From: Synaphobranchus kaupii
Taxonomy: Eukaryota > Chordata > Actinopteri > Anguilliformes > Synaphobranchidae
Reading direction: 5' to 3'
Assembly (NCBI GenBank): GCA_029718625.1
Contig: CM056387.1
Span: forward strand, 35,558,024-35,622,023
Length of the DNA stretch: 64,000 nt
Position 1 is the first letter of the stretch. Each line of letters begins with the position of its first letter. Made by a program: the position numbers and the translations under genes. Under the pieces are notes generated by a model. The model had not been told where the DNA came from. It saw only the letters and a program-made list of their open reading frames with translations, and searched no databases. This document shows, piece by piece, positions 36,498 through 47,330 of the stretch.

Positions 36498-36512
36498 TTG
36501 CAGGATATGTGG

Positions 36513-36798
36513 GGTGGGCAGCGGGTGGTACAGTGGATAGAAGGTCCTGGGTTTGAATCCAGGCAAGGGGCCTTTCTGCGTGGAATTTGCATGTTCTCCC
36601 CATGTCCGCGTGGGTTTCTTCCAGGTCCCACAGTCCAAAGACATGCAGGTTAGGCTAATTCGAGACTCTAAATTGCCTGTAGGTATGCGTGTGCGAGTGA
36701 ATGGTGTGCGTGCCCTGCGATGGATTGCCAACCTGTTCAGGGGGTATTACTGCCTCTCACCCAATGCATGCTGGGATAGGATAGGCTCCAGCCAATAA
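36513..36798 (+). mobile_element. tRNA-derived SINE, nearly full length
   Basis: A tRNA-like head has an A-box-like TGGTACAGTGGATAG and box B GGTTTGAATCC. The body follows: TTTGCATGTTCTCCCCATGT, GTGGGTTTC, CACAGTCCAAAGACATGCAG, TAAATTGCCTGTAGG, CCCTGCGATGGATTG, and finally AATGCATGCTGGGATAGG with GGCTCCAGCC. This is a very widespread teleost SINE layout. It sits directly behind the LINE tail. A duplicated piece of its 3' part and flank follows to 36990. Confidence 0.88.
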
Positions 36799-36874
36799 AA
36801 CGCTAGCTCGGAAACACCAGCAGGATAGGTCTGACATGACAACCAATCAGGTTTCTGCATGAAACTAACACTGC

Positions 36875-36990
36875 AAAAAGGACAGGAAGTGCACAGGCAG
36901 GACAAAACACAGTGCAAGCAGCCCTTTCACTCACTGCCTCTCGCCCAATGCATGCTGGGAAAAGGACAGGAAGTGCACAGATTAGACTTT
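36875..36990. repeat. Partial duplication of the SINE 3' end and flank
   Basis: CACTGCCTCTCGCCCAATGC with ATGCTGGGA (36930-36961) repeats the SINE end at 36748-36776. AAAGGACAGGAAGTGCACAG occurs at 36877 and again at 36960. Both point to a local duplication of about 85-180 bp. Confidence 0.8.
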
Positions 36991-36999
36991 CACTTTTCA

Positions 37000-37150
37000 T
37001 TATCTAAATAAGAGCAGAGCTAAACCTGAACCAGAAACCTTTATTAAGATGACAGTATAATAATGTGTATAATATACAGTACATCCTTGGCACAAACATA
37101 TACATCAATCCAGGCTGATTTTATGACAAATTATATAAATGATATTCTGA

Positions 37151-37188
<38 letters not shown>

Positions 37189-38603
37189 CAGTATATACGT
37201 ATATTGAGATCACACTCAAATAAAGAGTAAGTAATTCCTAAGTATTTTAAGTTGAGTATAAGCATTTTAATGATTACAAATTAAACTGCTAAACTCATTC
37301 ACCTCAGGAGGTAAAATGCACCAGCGCACCACAGTTTTATTTTATTTCCCCCGTGTGTAATTTCGCCAGGTGTGACAACCACATCAGTGGGTGGAAAAGA
37401 CAGACACCAAAGACCAAGGAAATTGGCCAGTGGCCATTTTATTTCCCTCTAAGGGGTGAACAAAAAAAGAAAGGGTGGAAAAAAACATCCCTAAATTTAA
37501 ATTGTTAAATTGTTAGTTCTCCTTCAAAGGATGTGGCAAGGATTCAGTCAAGAATTAAATGTGATTTTAGATCACAAATATAGTTCGGCAAGTTCAGCGA
37601 CCACAAAATTGACTCATGTTTGGGAAAAAATAAATAACAATAACACTTTTATTTTATTATATAAGTCGAATCTTTGCACATTTATCAGAACTTCCACATT
37701 TTTTTGAGAAGTCAAAGGCAAGGATGAATGTGCATTGAATACTGCCCTGGTTCTCTATATCTGTCCTGACAGAGGCAGCAAAGCAACACCTGGGCTGATT
37801 ATCTATCAACCTGGGGCATACCTGCCTGCAGGTGAGGCTGCTGCTGACAGCCTCCCAAAGAGGATATCTGACAGCTCCCAAAAATCACTGTCTGCTCCTG
37901 TACCCCGCCCAGCTGGACTGAGAATATTAGAGCAATGACACTGTTCCAGAACATTCTGGAATGTTATTTATGTTCAGAATGTTCCTCTCACTGTGTCAGG
38001 GAGCTTAATATGTTGTTAATATATACTAATAATCAAAAAGTATATAATTAATACAGTGAGTGCTATATGATATTGGTAGGATAGCTTATGGTATTGCATG
38101 TATTTGCGATCATTGTGTCCTGGTTCTGGGTTGACATCGTAGGTTTAGTGATGTTGCACGTGCACTGTTTCTGGTCTAAGTGTGCGCACTTCTAAGGAAG
38201 CGTGTATATTTGTATATATGCGTCCCCATAAGTATATTTGTATTTATATAACTCTATGTAAGTGGATATACTGCTAAATGGATATACAGTAATTTAGGGC
38301 CGTTATTCTGCTGTTTCCTGCTTTGCATAGTACTGTAATTAATGCTGTTAATTCATAAAAAATTGCCTGCCTGCTGGTCTGGGGCTGGAAGCTTTACAGG
38401 TAGCGGCATTAGATGTACTCATTATTGATCCTGCATAAAAATCAATTTAAAAAAAAAACAGTGTAAATGTCTCTCATTGTAGTACAAATGAAAGGCAAAA
38501 TGCATTGCACAGAATTCACAAAAATCTATAAAAATGTCATATTTGCTTAAAGTTGTTATGAAATGTACTGCCACAACACCGTAACAGAGAGATTGGATCT
38601 GGG
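37000..38603. other. AT-rich unique intergenic sequence
   Basis: (TA)n microsatellite at 37152-37185. Small frames at 37510-37938 have no motif. No RNA gene seen. Confidence 0.5.
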
Positions 38604-38690
38604 GGGATTTCAGAAAGCAGGATTACTGAGTTAGCTGGATAACCCAGAACCCTCCCAAATCCGGAACGTGGACTGAAGTACAAAGAGGAC
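38604..38690. repeat. Possible half MITE
   Basis: ATTTCAGAAAGCAGGATTAC with TGAGTTAGCTGGATAACC resembles one end of a common teleost inverted-repeat element. The opposite end was not found, so the call is weak. Confidence 0.3.
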
Positions 38691-40020
38691 TGAGATGCCG
38701 ATGTCTACGAGCCAGATTCAATACATCATGTGTAACTTTGTGTTTGCTTACCACCTGAGGGTTAATTTAACTTCAATTCAGTATATTCAAGAAGTTAACT
38801 GAAATGAAAATATGTCTAAAGGGTAAAGCGTGGAAAGTCGGCGATGAAGGAGGGTCCTCTCGACTTCATCACAAGCTCTATGAGGATTTTTTGAAAATAA
38901 TTAATTTCAGTTCACTGCCTGAATTGACAGAATTGAAATGGAATTGACCTTTTGGTTGAAAGAGGGGATTTACGAGGGGGTCACAGGTCCCGTTCGCTCA
39001 AAAGTGGGCTCGCCATTTGAATGCTGGGTCGTGTACCTTTGGCTGGAGGAGCTTGTAATTATCAGCAGTGGTAGTCTGACTGATGACGTACACACAAACA
39101 GAACCATGCATCACTGACCGCTTTAAAAATCGATCCGCTATGGCGTTTATACCCAACGAGAGATGCAAGCTGAAAACTGTTTGAGGTTACCTTCAGAATA
39201 ACAATACTGGCCATGAATTTGACACACCCTTCAAGTGAGGAATGTAAGTAGTTTGAAGAAAAAAAGTAGCTCTTAGTTTTTAGTTGTTGTTTTTGTTTTC
39301 TTCTGTTGGGTCAATTTCCAATTCAGTTCTGTAACTGATCTGAAATGGAATACATGAATGAAATTTTTTTTCATAATTTTCTGTGTTTAAGTGAATTTTA
39401 ATTAATTTCCAAAAATGAGAGATTTGAACTGGCCCCAAGTCTGACTGTTATGAAAAAAAAAATGTATTCGTATTTTTCTTTTTAAAATCAAAAATCTTAA
39501 AATTTTACCCACCTTTTTTGAACACAAGCCTGAAAATAAAATGTTTACTGTTATTGAACCCCTTTGACTACAGGCATAATCCTGGTCTCTTCTGTAAGGT
39601 AACCCTTGGGAGTTTGTTTTTCACAAGTCAGAATTACTCTATGTATTATTGACACAAAGTAACTGAAGGTCAAACACAGTGGAAGTGTATTTTTTTGTGA
39701 TGTATTTATTTATTTGAATACCTAAATATAAATAAATAAATAAATCCATTTGTGGAAGATCAGGAAGGAACACATCAGGCTGAAGTATATTATGGGATGT
39801 CATGTTCAAGATGACTCATTGCTCCACAGAGAATACAACCCCAATCGTTCAAATAGTGATTTCAGGTCTTCTAAAAGCAATACCCACTAATATATTTTTT
39901 AAACTATGTTTACCAAAACTGCTCAAATCCTTGGACACATTTACCGTTCTCGTATTTCTCGCTCTGAGGGTTTGTTTCTCGCTAGATACTGTATGTTGTC
40001 CATGTTTTCTTTAATACGTC
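38691..40020. other. AT-rich unique intergenic sequence
   Basis: (AAAT)-type run near 39727-39745 and several A or T homopolymers. No gene recognised. Confidence 0.5.
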
Positions 40021-40029
40021 TCTTTTCAG

Positions 40030-40420
40030 AAAACTTCATAAGCCCCTGCATCCCTTAGAGCACGAAGGCAGACTCTGTAAACTGAGGCAATTAAATTAAA
40101 CTGTTAATACTGAGCACCCGGAGTGTAATTAATTATTAAAGTGATTACTGTTCTTAATAAGGACGGATCTGCCAAGTTGCCCAGCGAGGAGACTTGTTCT
40201 GTTCCCAGACCGATTTCCCTTAAAGACGCAGACAAAGACCGTCGAACGCTGCTCAGCCCAGCCGCATTAAACCCGCTCGGATGAAATATCAGCGTACGTC
40301 TACCTTCTGTTCTAATCGAGGTTTACAGGAAGCAGAGAGTGTGGCTGAAAGAGAAAAATAATAAAGTTTAAGGCCATCTGTTAAATTACAGACGAACCGA
40401 TGCAAATAAAGGAAAAAAAA
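40030..40420. promoter_or_regulatory. Candidate conserved non-coding element
   Basis: Complex sequence dense in homeodomain-type cores (GCAATTAAATTAAAC, GTAATTAATTATTAAAG), followed by a balanced-composition stretch to 40310. No repeat or coding signal. By appearance only. Confidence 0.27.
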
Positions 40421-41029
40421 TGACAAAGGTTTTTCATTTAGACTTCCGTATGTCTTTGTGTTCTGCTTCTCTGCACTCATCCCCACTCGCACGAGGACAA
40501 GAACGGCCCGTTGATCTATCGCTTTTGAAGAATTTACATTTGCACATTTGTTTTTCTAACGTGTCATTAAAAAAAGAAGTATTGCGTTCAATTTTAAAAC
40601 TTTTTAAGCCCGTAAATCAGCACGGTGGGCAGATGTGTCACGAACGTACTTACCAAGTTTTTTTTTTTCACCACCCATCCCGTCTTCATACTATCAAACT
40701 TTTTCTAAAATGTTACCGCCAGCACAATTTTGATGCGACCAACCTGAGCTGCGACAGACAGTTCTATCGAGTGTGACTGATACTGTATGTGTGACCACTG
40801 CTACAGCAAGTGCCACAGGTTTGAATTTAGATGGCAACCATCCCGTCTAATTCATTTACTGCATACTGGCCAATCTGGCGGCTGCACAAGATAAGTTTTA
40901 ATCTCAGACAGCAGTGTGCAGTAGCGGTGTGCAGTACCTACCATTGCAGTAACCCCGTGTTCAGGAAAAAAGCCAGAGCAGGAGGAAATAATGAATCCTT
41001 TATCAACTAGTACGCCATTACAGTCGAGT
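40421..41029. other. Unique intergenic sequence
   Basis: A 118-codon + frame (40420-40776) has no family motif and ordinary composition; not called a gene. Nothing else recognised. Confidence 0.45.
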
Positions 41030-41205
41030 ATTCTGGGGGCAATTGTAACGGGTCAATTGTAACACAATTTTTTGTTACAATTGCCCCCAACCCTGAACAC
41101 ATGAAACTAGCTAGCTTGCTGGATAGAATCTCAGCTCTAGCTTGTTTCAGATTGGTGCAATTTTATGGTGTTGCAATTGCCCCCTGTTACAATTGCCCCC
41201 AGAAT
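41030..41205. mobile_element. 176-bp MITE with perfect 20-bp inverted ends
   Basis: ATTCTGGGGGCAATTGTAAC (41030-41049) is exactly inverted at 41186-41205. Further inverted copies of the CAATTGTAAC / GTTACAATTGCCCCC word lie inside (41054-41063 and 41073-41088). The interior is too short for a gene. A possible AGT flank duplication is too short to assign a superfamily. Confidence 0.8.
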
Positions 41206-41230
41206 AGTCTATGCTAGCCACCAACTATAC

Positions 41231-41275
41231 TGAGAGAGAGAGAGGGGGTAGAGAAAGAGGGAGAGAAAAGAGAGG
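41231..41275. repeat. GA-rich purine tract
   Basis: (GA)n with G5 and AAAG interruptions; short low-complexity sequence. Confidence 0.9.
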
Positions 41276-41420
41276 AGTGAGAGTCTTTTTCGAGGAAGAG
41301 AGCCAACTTGCAGCGAAAAGTACCTCGTACTGCTACAACCCGAGTGACAGTCCAATCCAACACTGACTCAGCCAAAAATTTGAAATTGAAATTGAAAATT
41401 TCAAAGATTGAAAGATAGAA

Positions 41421-41432
41421 GTGAGAGAGAGC

Positions 41433-41472
<40 letters not shown>
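41421..41472. repeat. (GA)n microsatellite
   Basis: GAGAGAGAGCGATA leads into about 32 bp of pure GA. Confidence 0.95.
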
Positions 41473-41473
<1 letters not shown>

Positions 41474-41498
41474 GTATACTCAAAATAAGGACATTGAG

Positions 41499-41600
41499 AC
41501 AAGAGTCACACAGAGATTAGTTGTGTGGAATAGCTTGCCAGGTTATGTAGTAGGGGCAGAAACTCTTGGGGCTTTTAAGACCAGGCTTGATACGTTGCTG
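41499..41600 (+). pseudogene. LINE reverse transcriptase C-terminal scrap
   Basis: In frame after the GA repeat, the translation reads TRVTQRLVVWNSLPGYVVG then LGAFKTRLDTLL. The order QR-V--WNSLP--VV------FK-RLD is typical of the C-terminal end of CR1/L2-type LINE polymerases. The segment is only about 34 residues, with no upstream palm domain. Sequence after 41600 is AT-rich and may be the 3' untranslated region. Confidence 0.5.
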
Positions 41601-42125
41601 GCTACTACAGTATCTTCATTATGTTATGTAATGTTAAGAGGAACAACCTATGTAATGTTTAGGGTCAAGATGTTTAGGGGCAGATTTTAATATCAGACCT
41701 ATATTAAGAAAAAAACATGAAATAAAAGTTATCCATGATATAATACAGAGCCATGATCTGAGAGGCGAAACATGAATAAAAGGTAATAACCAATGAATGC
41801 AGCCAATTCAAGCAAAAAACTGTGAGGGGGATGTGACACGGTCCTCCAGTTGCACAAGCTCAGTAGATTATTTCATCACCGAGCAACATGTGGATGTGAG
41901 GGTGCGCATAGCAACTATGTCACTAGGGCAGAAAACGGCACCACGGCAACACTGAAGCAGGGGCAGCCATTGTACATTTTACATCTGTGCACAGAATTAC
42001 GATTTTACAGAGAGAAAAATGTGTGAGTTTATTCTTGTCTTCAGCTTTATGCATACACTACCTTTTTTTCTATGCTGAAAGAAATATAGAACAACTCATA
42101 ACGGCCACTCTGAAAAGATGGTACA

Positions 42126-42126
<1 letters not shown>
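41601..42126. other. Unique intergenic sequence
   Basis: Nothing else recognised. Confidence 0.45.

Positions 42127-42168
<42 letters not shown>
42127..42168. repeat. (GT)21 microsatellite
   Basis: Pure GT run of 42 bp. Confidence 0.95.
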
Positions 42169-42170
<2 letters not shown>

Positions 42171-42747
42171 TATGTATAGTGACAGTCTGTGTGTGTTATT
42201 AAGTACCGTATGTTGAAACAAGGTCCAAAAGTAGGGACAATGATAGACTAATAAAATTAAATGAATAACGTCTTCATGTGACATCTTCCAAATGCAGAAT
42301 TTTCCCCACACACAAGTCACCTCTGTACCTCCATCGACCATAAAGTACCAATGTGCAAGAAAATGGAATCGTTTAGGGAACCAGGAGATTATACAAATAA
42401 TTTTAGCATTTAGTAAAGACATTTAGTTAATTTCAATGTTTACGCTCTTGCCTTGACTCCCTAAAAAAAATAATAAATAAAAAAAAACGTTCCAAAATGG
42501 TTTTAGTTTAGCTGAGAATGCCAAACTGCTTCTAATCAGCATATATAGTACATTTCAGAAATGAGGAATATGCCTGGAAATAAATGCCTGTCATTTTTAA
42601 TGCACCATAAACATTATGAAAAGTAATTTTATCTTCACGGTTGCTTGTTGAAAGCTCTCTTTCTGTACACCAGTCATTCACATTGGCAGCACTTTAAGGG
42701 ATAAATGTAGCCAGCTAGCAATCTAAACATATCATACCTCACATTGC
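42169..42747. other. AT-rich unique spacer
   Basis: No recognisable feature. Confidence 0.5.
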
Positions 42748-43443
42748 CAGGGCTGTGTCCGAATCAGAGCCCTGTCTTCTGCGCCCTGTCTCCTGCATAC
42801 AGTGCACTGGCAGAAGTGTGCTGTGTAATGTGCACTGTTTAGCAGTCCGCAAAAAATATCCGCCATACTATTTTTCAACAGCACTGTGGAAGTGTCATAA
42901 GCAGGTCATAAGACGAGACCAGTGTTGCCATGTCGGTGGTTTTACAGCTAAATTGGGATACTTTCAAAGTGCAGTCACGGGTAAAAATGAAAAGTCGCAA
43001 AGCACGCACTTATTTTAAAAAGTAAAAACATGATGATTTCTATTTAAATTTTGTTGGTTTCGGTTAAAAATGGCCTATAATTTGGGCTAGTTTTGAGTCG
43101 CCATTTGGCTGGAAAGTACAAGATCTGTCAACCCTGCGCCCCACTCTTGCGCTGGCATGTCACGTGTTGTTTTTGTTGTATTTGAAGGGAAACGTCAGCG
43201 AAGCTGCGCCTCATTTTTTAAAAACGAAGCTTCACGTCATATTTATGTGACCAAAATGTTTGTGTACTGAAAAGTGTGGTCCCGAATGTACTCAGCGAAA
43301 CCCCAGAAGTAAGTGTGTCATCCGGGTGTTTCAAGTATACTGGAATTTGTAAATTTTTCGCCTACTCAGCGACTTTCTCGCCCTATCTACTCACCAAGGC
43401 TACTCAACAGTGTGGAAGAGTACTGATTCGGACACGGCCCATG
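42748..43443. mobile_element. hAT-like MITE, copy B
   Basis: The ends CAGGGCTGTGTCCGAATCAG and CTGATTCGGACACGGCCC are inverted over 18-20 bp with one or two mismatches. The interior is non-coding and contains CAGTGCACTG-type words near the left end. Copies A (25146-26584) and C (46463-46715) share the termini. No clean 8-bp target duplication is left, as expected of an old copy. Confidence 0.82.
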
Positions 43444-43572
43444 TCTCTCGGTATTGTAGTTAATCAGGTCTCTGGGTATTGTAGTTCATCAGGTCTCTGG
43501 GTATTGTAGTTCATCAGGTCTCTGGGTATGGTAGGTAGTTCACCAGGTCTCTGGGTATGGGAGTTCACTAGA
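43444..43572. repeat. 25-bp tandem repeat (CAGGTCTCTGGGTATTGTAG)
   Basis: Five copies of about 25-29 bp right at the right edge of MITE copy B. On the minus strand each reads ACTACAATACCCAGAG. This is close to the ACTACAATTCCCAG-type motif of vertebrate ZNF143-bound promoters, with one mismatch in the core. Confidence 0.9.
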
Positions 43573-44000
43573 AGTTTAACCTGAATAACACAAATGATGT
43601 TTTGTACAGGATTAAGATTCTGGGCTTAACTGCACTGAAGCTATTGAAGACCAATCTGGATAAGTGTAGGGCTATATAAGAGAACCTGATATCAGCCTGG
43701 GCAAGACCAACCCAATCTGGCCAAGATTGACAACTCTACGACTCAGTCCCTAACCTAAAATTGCTTTTTTTATTTTATCATGAAAAGAATAAGCCATCAT
43801 TGTAATCAAAGCCGGTGGAATTGCAGAACCATTCTCCTTGCCCCCGTAAAACCGTACCCTCTGAAGTCCGGGCCAAAAAGTCATTTATTCTCCCTGACAC
43901 ATAAAAAAATAGAAGGCCTATCATTCAGGTTCAGTCACATTCCAGTGGAGAGAGGCGAGATGGACAGAAAAAAGGCAGTCAGCCAAGTAAAAATAGTCGG
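43573..44000. other. Unique spacer
   Basis: Nothing recognised. Confidence 0.5.
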
Positions 44001-44500
44001 CGAGTGAAAGGGAGAAGGCCGTATCGTATCAGCCGGTGCATAGAGGCGGCGGTAAAAGCCTTTCGCTGCCACACAGCCGCGGAGATAACCCGCGGTGTAA
44101 TTATCAGCCTCGGCCTGGACGGCCCTCTCCGCCAGCCCCTGTCAGCATTGTTTGCCCGAGATTACAGCTAAATGGCTTAATCGTGTCGGGCCCGTTGGGG
44201 TAAGTCGTTTGAACCGAGCTCCGCCAGTCCCGGCTCTCTTCTGCTGGTGTCAGGGGCTCTGCTGCCCACCTGGTTTTGAGACGGGGCCCCGGGGCCGGCC
44301 CCTCTCTGGCCCCTGGCAGTTGAAGCGGACTTTGAGCCTCCAGCGGATTGCGAATTACAGACGAGCCGAGCCGGCTCACGATGGGAATTCCCCCTCAGGA
44401 AGTGGCACTGTGGCACGATCAGCCATTCCTAAATCCCTGTTTGCTCCCGTCTGTTCTACTGAGGGAATGAGACACTCGGAATCAAGTGTCACTTAGCGGA
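44001..44500. promoter_or_regulatory. GC-rich block, candidate conserved or regulatory element
   Basis: CpG-containing complex sequence (44030-44350). It has CGCGGTGTAATTATCAGCC, GCATTGTTTGCCC and AATGGCTTAATCG words. Overlapping 79-114-codon frames on both strands have no family signature. This could be a promoter-proximal or enhancer region; by appearance only. Confidence 0.27.
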
Positions 44501-44545
44501 ATAATACAGAGGAACCTGGTTTCCAATGCAGCCAAAATATTTGCA

Positions 44546-45285
44546 AGAGCTGAAATTGTAGGCGATGCTATGTGCTTTGTGCAGGTCCAACATAATACAA
44601 CGCATACAGTATGTAACAGAATTATTTATGTGTTACTTTCCTGCTCATAAATAATGCTACGATGTTCATACAGAACCTTTTTTTTTATTGTACCTCAGGG
44701 TTCTCTGCATTACAAATTATGGCGAGCATAATCAGTCAAAAAAAATCAATCTTTTACATTTTAAAGAGATGTGACGTAAAAGCCCTCTGAGATTGCAAAC
44801 AACCTTTTTTTTTTTTACCTTTTCATCAGGATGATGCAACCTATGTCCAACTGCAGCCAACTGACTCGGTTTGGCAGCTGAGTCCAAATATTAGCTCTTT
44901 TCTCTAATTAAGAGCTGAAATTGTATGCGATGCTATGTGCTTTGTGCAGGTCCAACATAATACAACGCATACAGTATGTAACATAATTATTTATGTATTA
45001 CCTTCATGCTCATAAATAATGGTACGGTGTGCATACAGAACCTTTTTTTATTGTACCTCAGGATTCTCTGCATTACAAATTATGGCGAGCATAATCAGTC
45101 AAAAAAAATTAATAAATAAAATCAATCCTTTACATTTTAAAGAGATGTGACGTAAACGCCCTCTGAGATTGCAAACAACCATTTTACCCTTTCACCACGA
45201 TGATGTAACCTATGTCAAACTGCAGCCAACTAACTCGATTTGACAGCTGAGTCCAAATATTTGTTCATTTATCCAATTAAGCTGC
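44546..45285. repeat. 365-bp two-copy tandem duplication of complex sequence
   Basis: Unit 1 (44546-44910) and unit 2 (44911-45285) both start AGAGCTGAAATTGTA. They agree closely over their length (shared GTGCAGGTCCAACATAATAC, CATTACAAATTATGGCGAGC, ACATTTTAAAGAGATGTGAC). Differences are point changes, A/T run lengths and a small insertion (TTAATAAATAAAA) in unit 2. The unit is not low-complexity and has no transposon ends. It contains AATTATTTATG- and GCGAGCATAATCAG-type words. Confidence 0.93.
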
Positions 45286-45760
45286 TCAGTCATGACTGCA
45301 TTTCACTGCCTTTGGAATGATCAGATTTCTTTACGCTTAAAAAATTCCATTATCTTTTTTAAAACCTGGTAGTTGAATCAGCTTTCCGTGATGTAGGCCT
45401 TACAGAACAGTTATCCTTCCAACCTTTTGCATATTAGAACACTTTACACATCTATAAAAACCTTTTTTTTTTTAAAGGTCTGGAAAAAAAAAAGATTATT
45501 GGATTGTAAAATTCAGCTTTCTTCTCTGCAATTCGATGTTCAATGAATAAAATAAATGTCTAAATCCCTATGAGTACAATTGTTTTCTGGAAACCACACT
45601 CCTGATAGGGACTTTTGATGCAGTCAATTTGCTGTTATCAAAATATTTCCTTAGAATTAAAGTTCAAGGAATTGGAATTAGTGAAAAATGCACCAATAGC
45701 CGTGTGTATCAAGAAGCACAATTCAGATGTCAAGTGTCGTCAAGTTGAGATCACTCATCT
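45286..45760. other. AT-rich unique spacer
   Basis: Several A/T homopolymers; nothing recognised. Confidence 0.5.
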
Positions 45761-45776
45761 ATATCACTATATAGAT

Positions 45777-45987
45777 CACTCATACACTATCTATATCACT
45801 CATACACTATCTATATCACTCATACACTATCTATATCACTCATACACTATCTATATCACTCATACACTATCTATATCACTCATACACTATCTATATCACT
45901 CATACACTATCTATATCACTCATACACTATCTATATCACTCATACACTATCTATATCACTCATACACTATCTATATCACTCATACAC
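45777..45987. repeat. 20-bp minisatellite (CATACACTATCTATATCACT)
   Basis: About 10.5 perfect copies with a diverged unit at the left edge. Minimal variation implies recent expansion. The SYTIYITHTL-type frame is repeat translation. Confidence 0.97.
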
Positions 45988-46419
45988 ATAGAAAGAACAC
46001 TAGTATAGAAGTAGGGGAGTGAACACACCCTGATTTGTTTTTCATTTTCAGGGGTGTTCTGTTCTTTCAGGTCTTTAGCAATTTATCCTTTTCCTCCTTC
46101 ATTTTATGCTTTACTTCAATTAGAGTACAGCGCTGTTCATTAGCCTTTAGGCTATGTCACACCGCCCATCGTGCCACAAGCTGCTGCGTACAATTCGCCG
46201 CTGACAAGTTTAAAGTTTAATATAAATAAAGTATTCATGGTCCTGATTCTGAATTCTGGTCCCAATTTTGCAATTTAAGTAACTTCTGTGTTCAAGGATA
46301 GCCATTTGACAAGATGACCTTGTAAGTTGAAAAGACAGTATATGGCAGATTAATTAATAAATTAGTATCTCAAGTCACCAGAAAAGACTGCATGCTTAAA
46401 TTATACATTGGGCCCAAAG
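45988..46419. other. Unique spacer
   Basis: Nothing recognised. Confidence 0.5.
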
Positions 46420-46421
46420 TT

Positions 46422-46756
46422 GAGGACATACCACGGTGTAAGTACAAATGAATCCGAACATTAGGCTGTGTCCGAATCAGCGCCCTTCTATACTATTCAG
46501 TATGCTTGTTGAGTACACTGGATGATAAAATTCTTAAGTATGCAAACTGTTGTCTTAATGTAGTGTACTTAAAATCCCAGATCATATACGTATTTCTGGG
46601 TTTTTGCTGATAAAATAGTATGGAGGATATTTCTTTGCATACTGCATGTCACTGAACAGTATGCAGTACACAGTACACGACGCAGTAGATAGAGCTCTGA
46701 TTCTGACACAACCTAGGACATCCTACAGTGTAAATATGAATGAATCCAAGCAATAG
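46422..46756. repeat. About 42-bp direct repeats flanking MITE copy C
   Basis: The left flank 46422-46462 (AGGACATACCACGGTGTAAG onward) and the right flank 46715-46756 (AGGACATCCTACAGTGTAAA onward) are diverged direct copies; both end in GAATCC-A-CA-T. The MITE lies exactly between them. They are too long for a target-site duplication. They imply that an older tandem repeat received the MITE, or that the locus was duplicated around it. Confidence 0.8.
46463..46715. mobile_element. hAT-like MITE, copy C (253 bp)
   Basis: AGGCTGTGTCCGAATCAG at the left and CTGATTCTGACACAACCT at the right are inverted over 18 bp with two mismatches. Inside are TATACTATTCAGTATGC and its near inverse GCATACTGCATG..CAGTATGCAG. 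It is shorter than copy B, with a central deletion or a different subfamily. Confidence 0.82.
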
Positions 46757-47055
46757 TTATGCCACTGTGATGTCACAGTGCAGAGGGGGGTGCAGAGGGG
46801 GGTGGGTCCTTGACTGTTAGCCAATCAGAGCCTGGCGTGCAAAGCTGAGGTTGATTAGTATTCAGCCCAGGTGTTTCTTGTCATTCTTGCCTCCCTGGAC
46901 CTAATTGGTCTTTAGGCTAAATTCAGCATTTGGTTCCGTGCTTCGATCTTATCCAATCACCACTTGGCAAGGCTGCCCCACTCCCAGGAACCATATAACA
47001 AGGACATAATGTCCATGGACATAAAACCAGGCACTATGGGGAAAAGTTTTTTCAT
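46757..47055. other. Unique spacer
   Basis: A small GTGCAGAGGGGG direct duplication at 46781-46804; otherwise nothing recognised. Confidence 0.5.
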
Positions 47056-47059
47056 ACTT

Positions 47060-47330
47060 ATTGACCAGGTGCGACAATGAGTGGCCCCCCAATTAAAGCT
47101 GCAGCTGATTAGGTTGGAATGGGAGAGCTGCTGTTAATTGATAACAGCATAATGTGGCCCCGTGGCTCTTTTTACATGGGCCGAGCGCTAAGAAGGAAAG
47201 CAGTGCTTATCATTAGTTACTCACCACCAGTTAAACTAAATCACCAGACCCCATGGCTGGGTTTTCCGTAACGTTCCGTATCCCGCTGTTCGGGAGCGCT
47301 AGGACTGAAGCGTGCCACAGCGAGGTCGAG
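47060..47330. promoter_or_regulatory. Candidate conserved non-coding element
   Basis: Complex sequence with CCAATTAAAGCTGCAGCTGA, CTGTTAATTGATAACAGCAT (a near-palindrome containing a paired homeodomain-type site) and TTATCATTAGTTAC. No repeat or frame. By appearance only. Confidence 0.28.
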
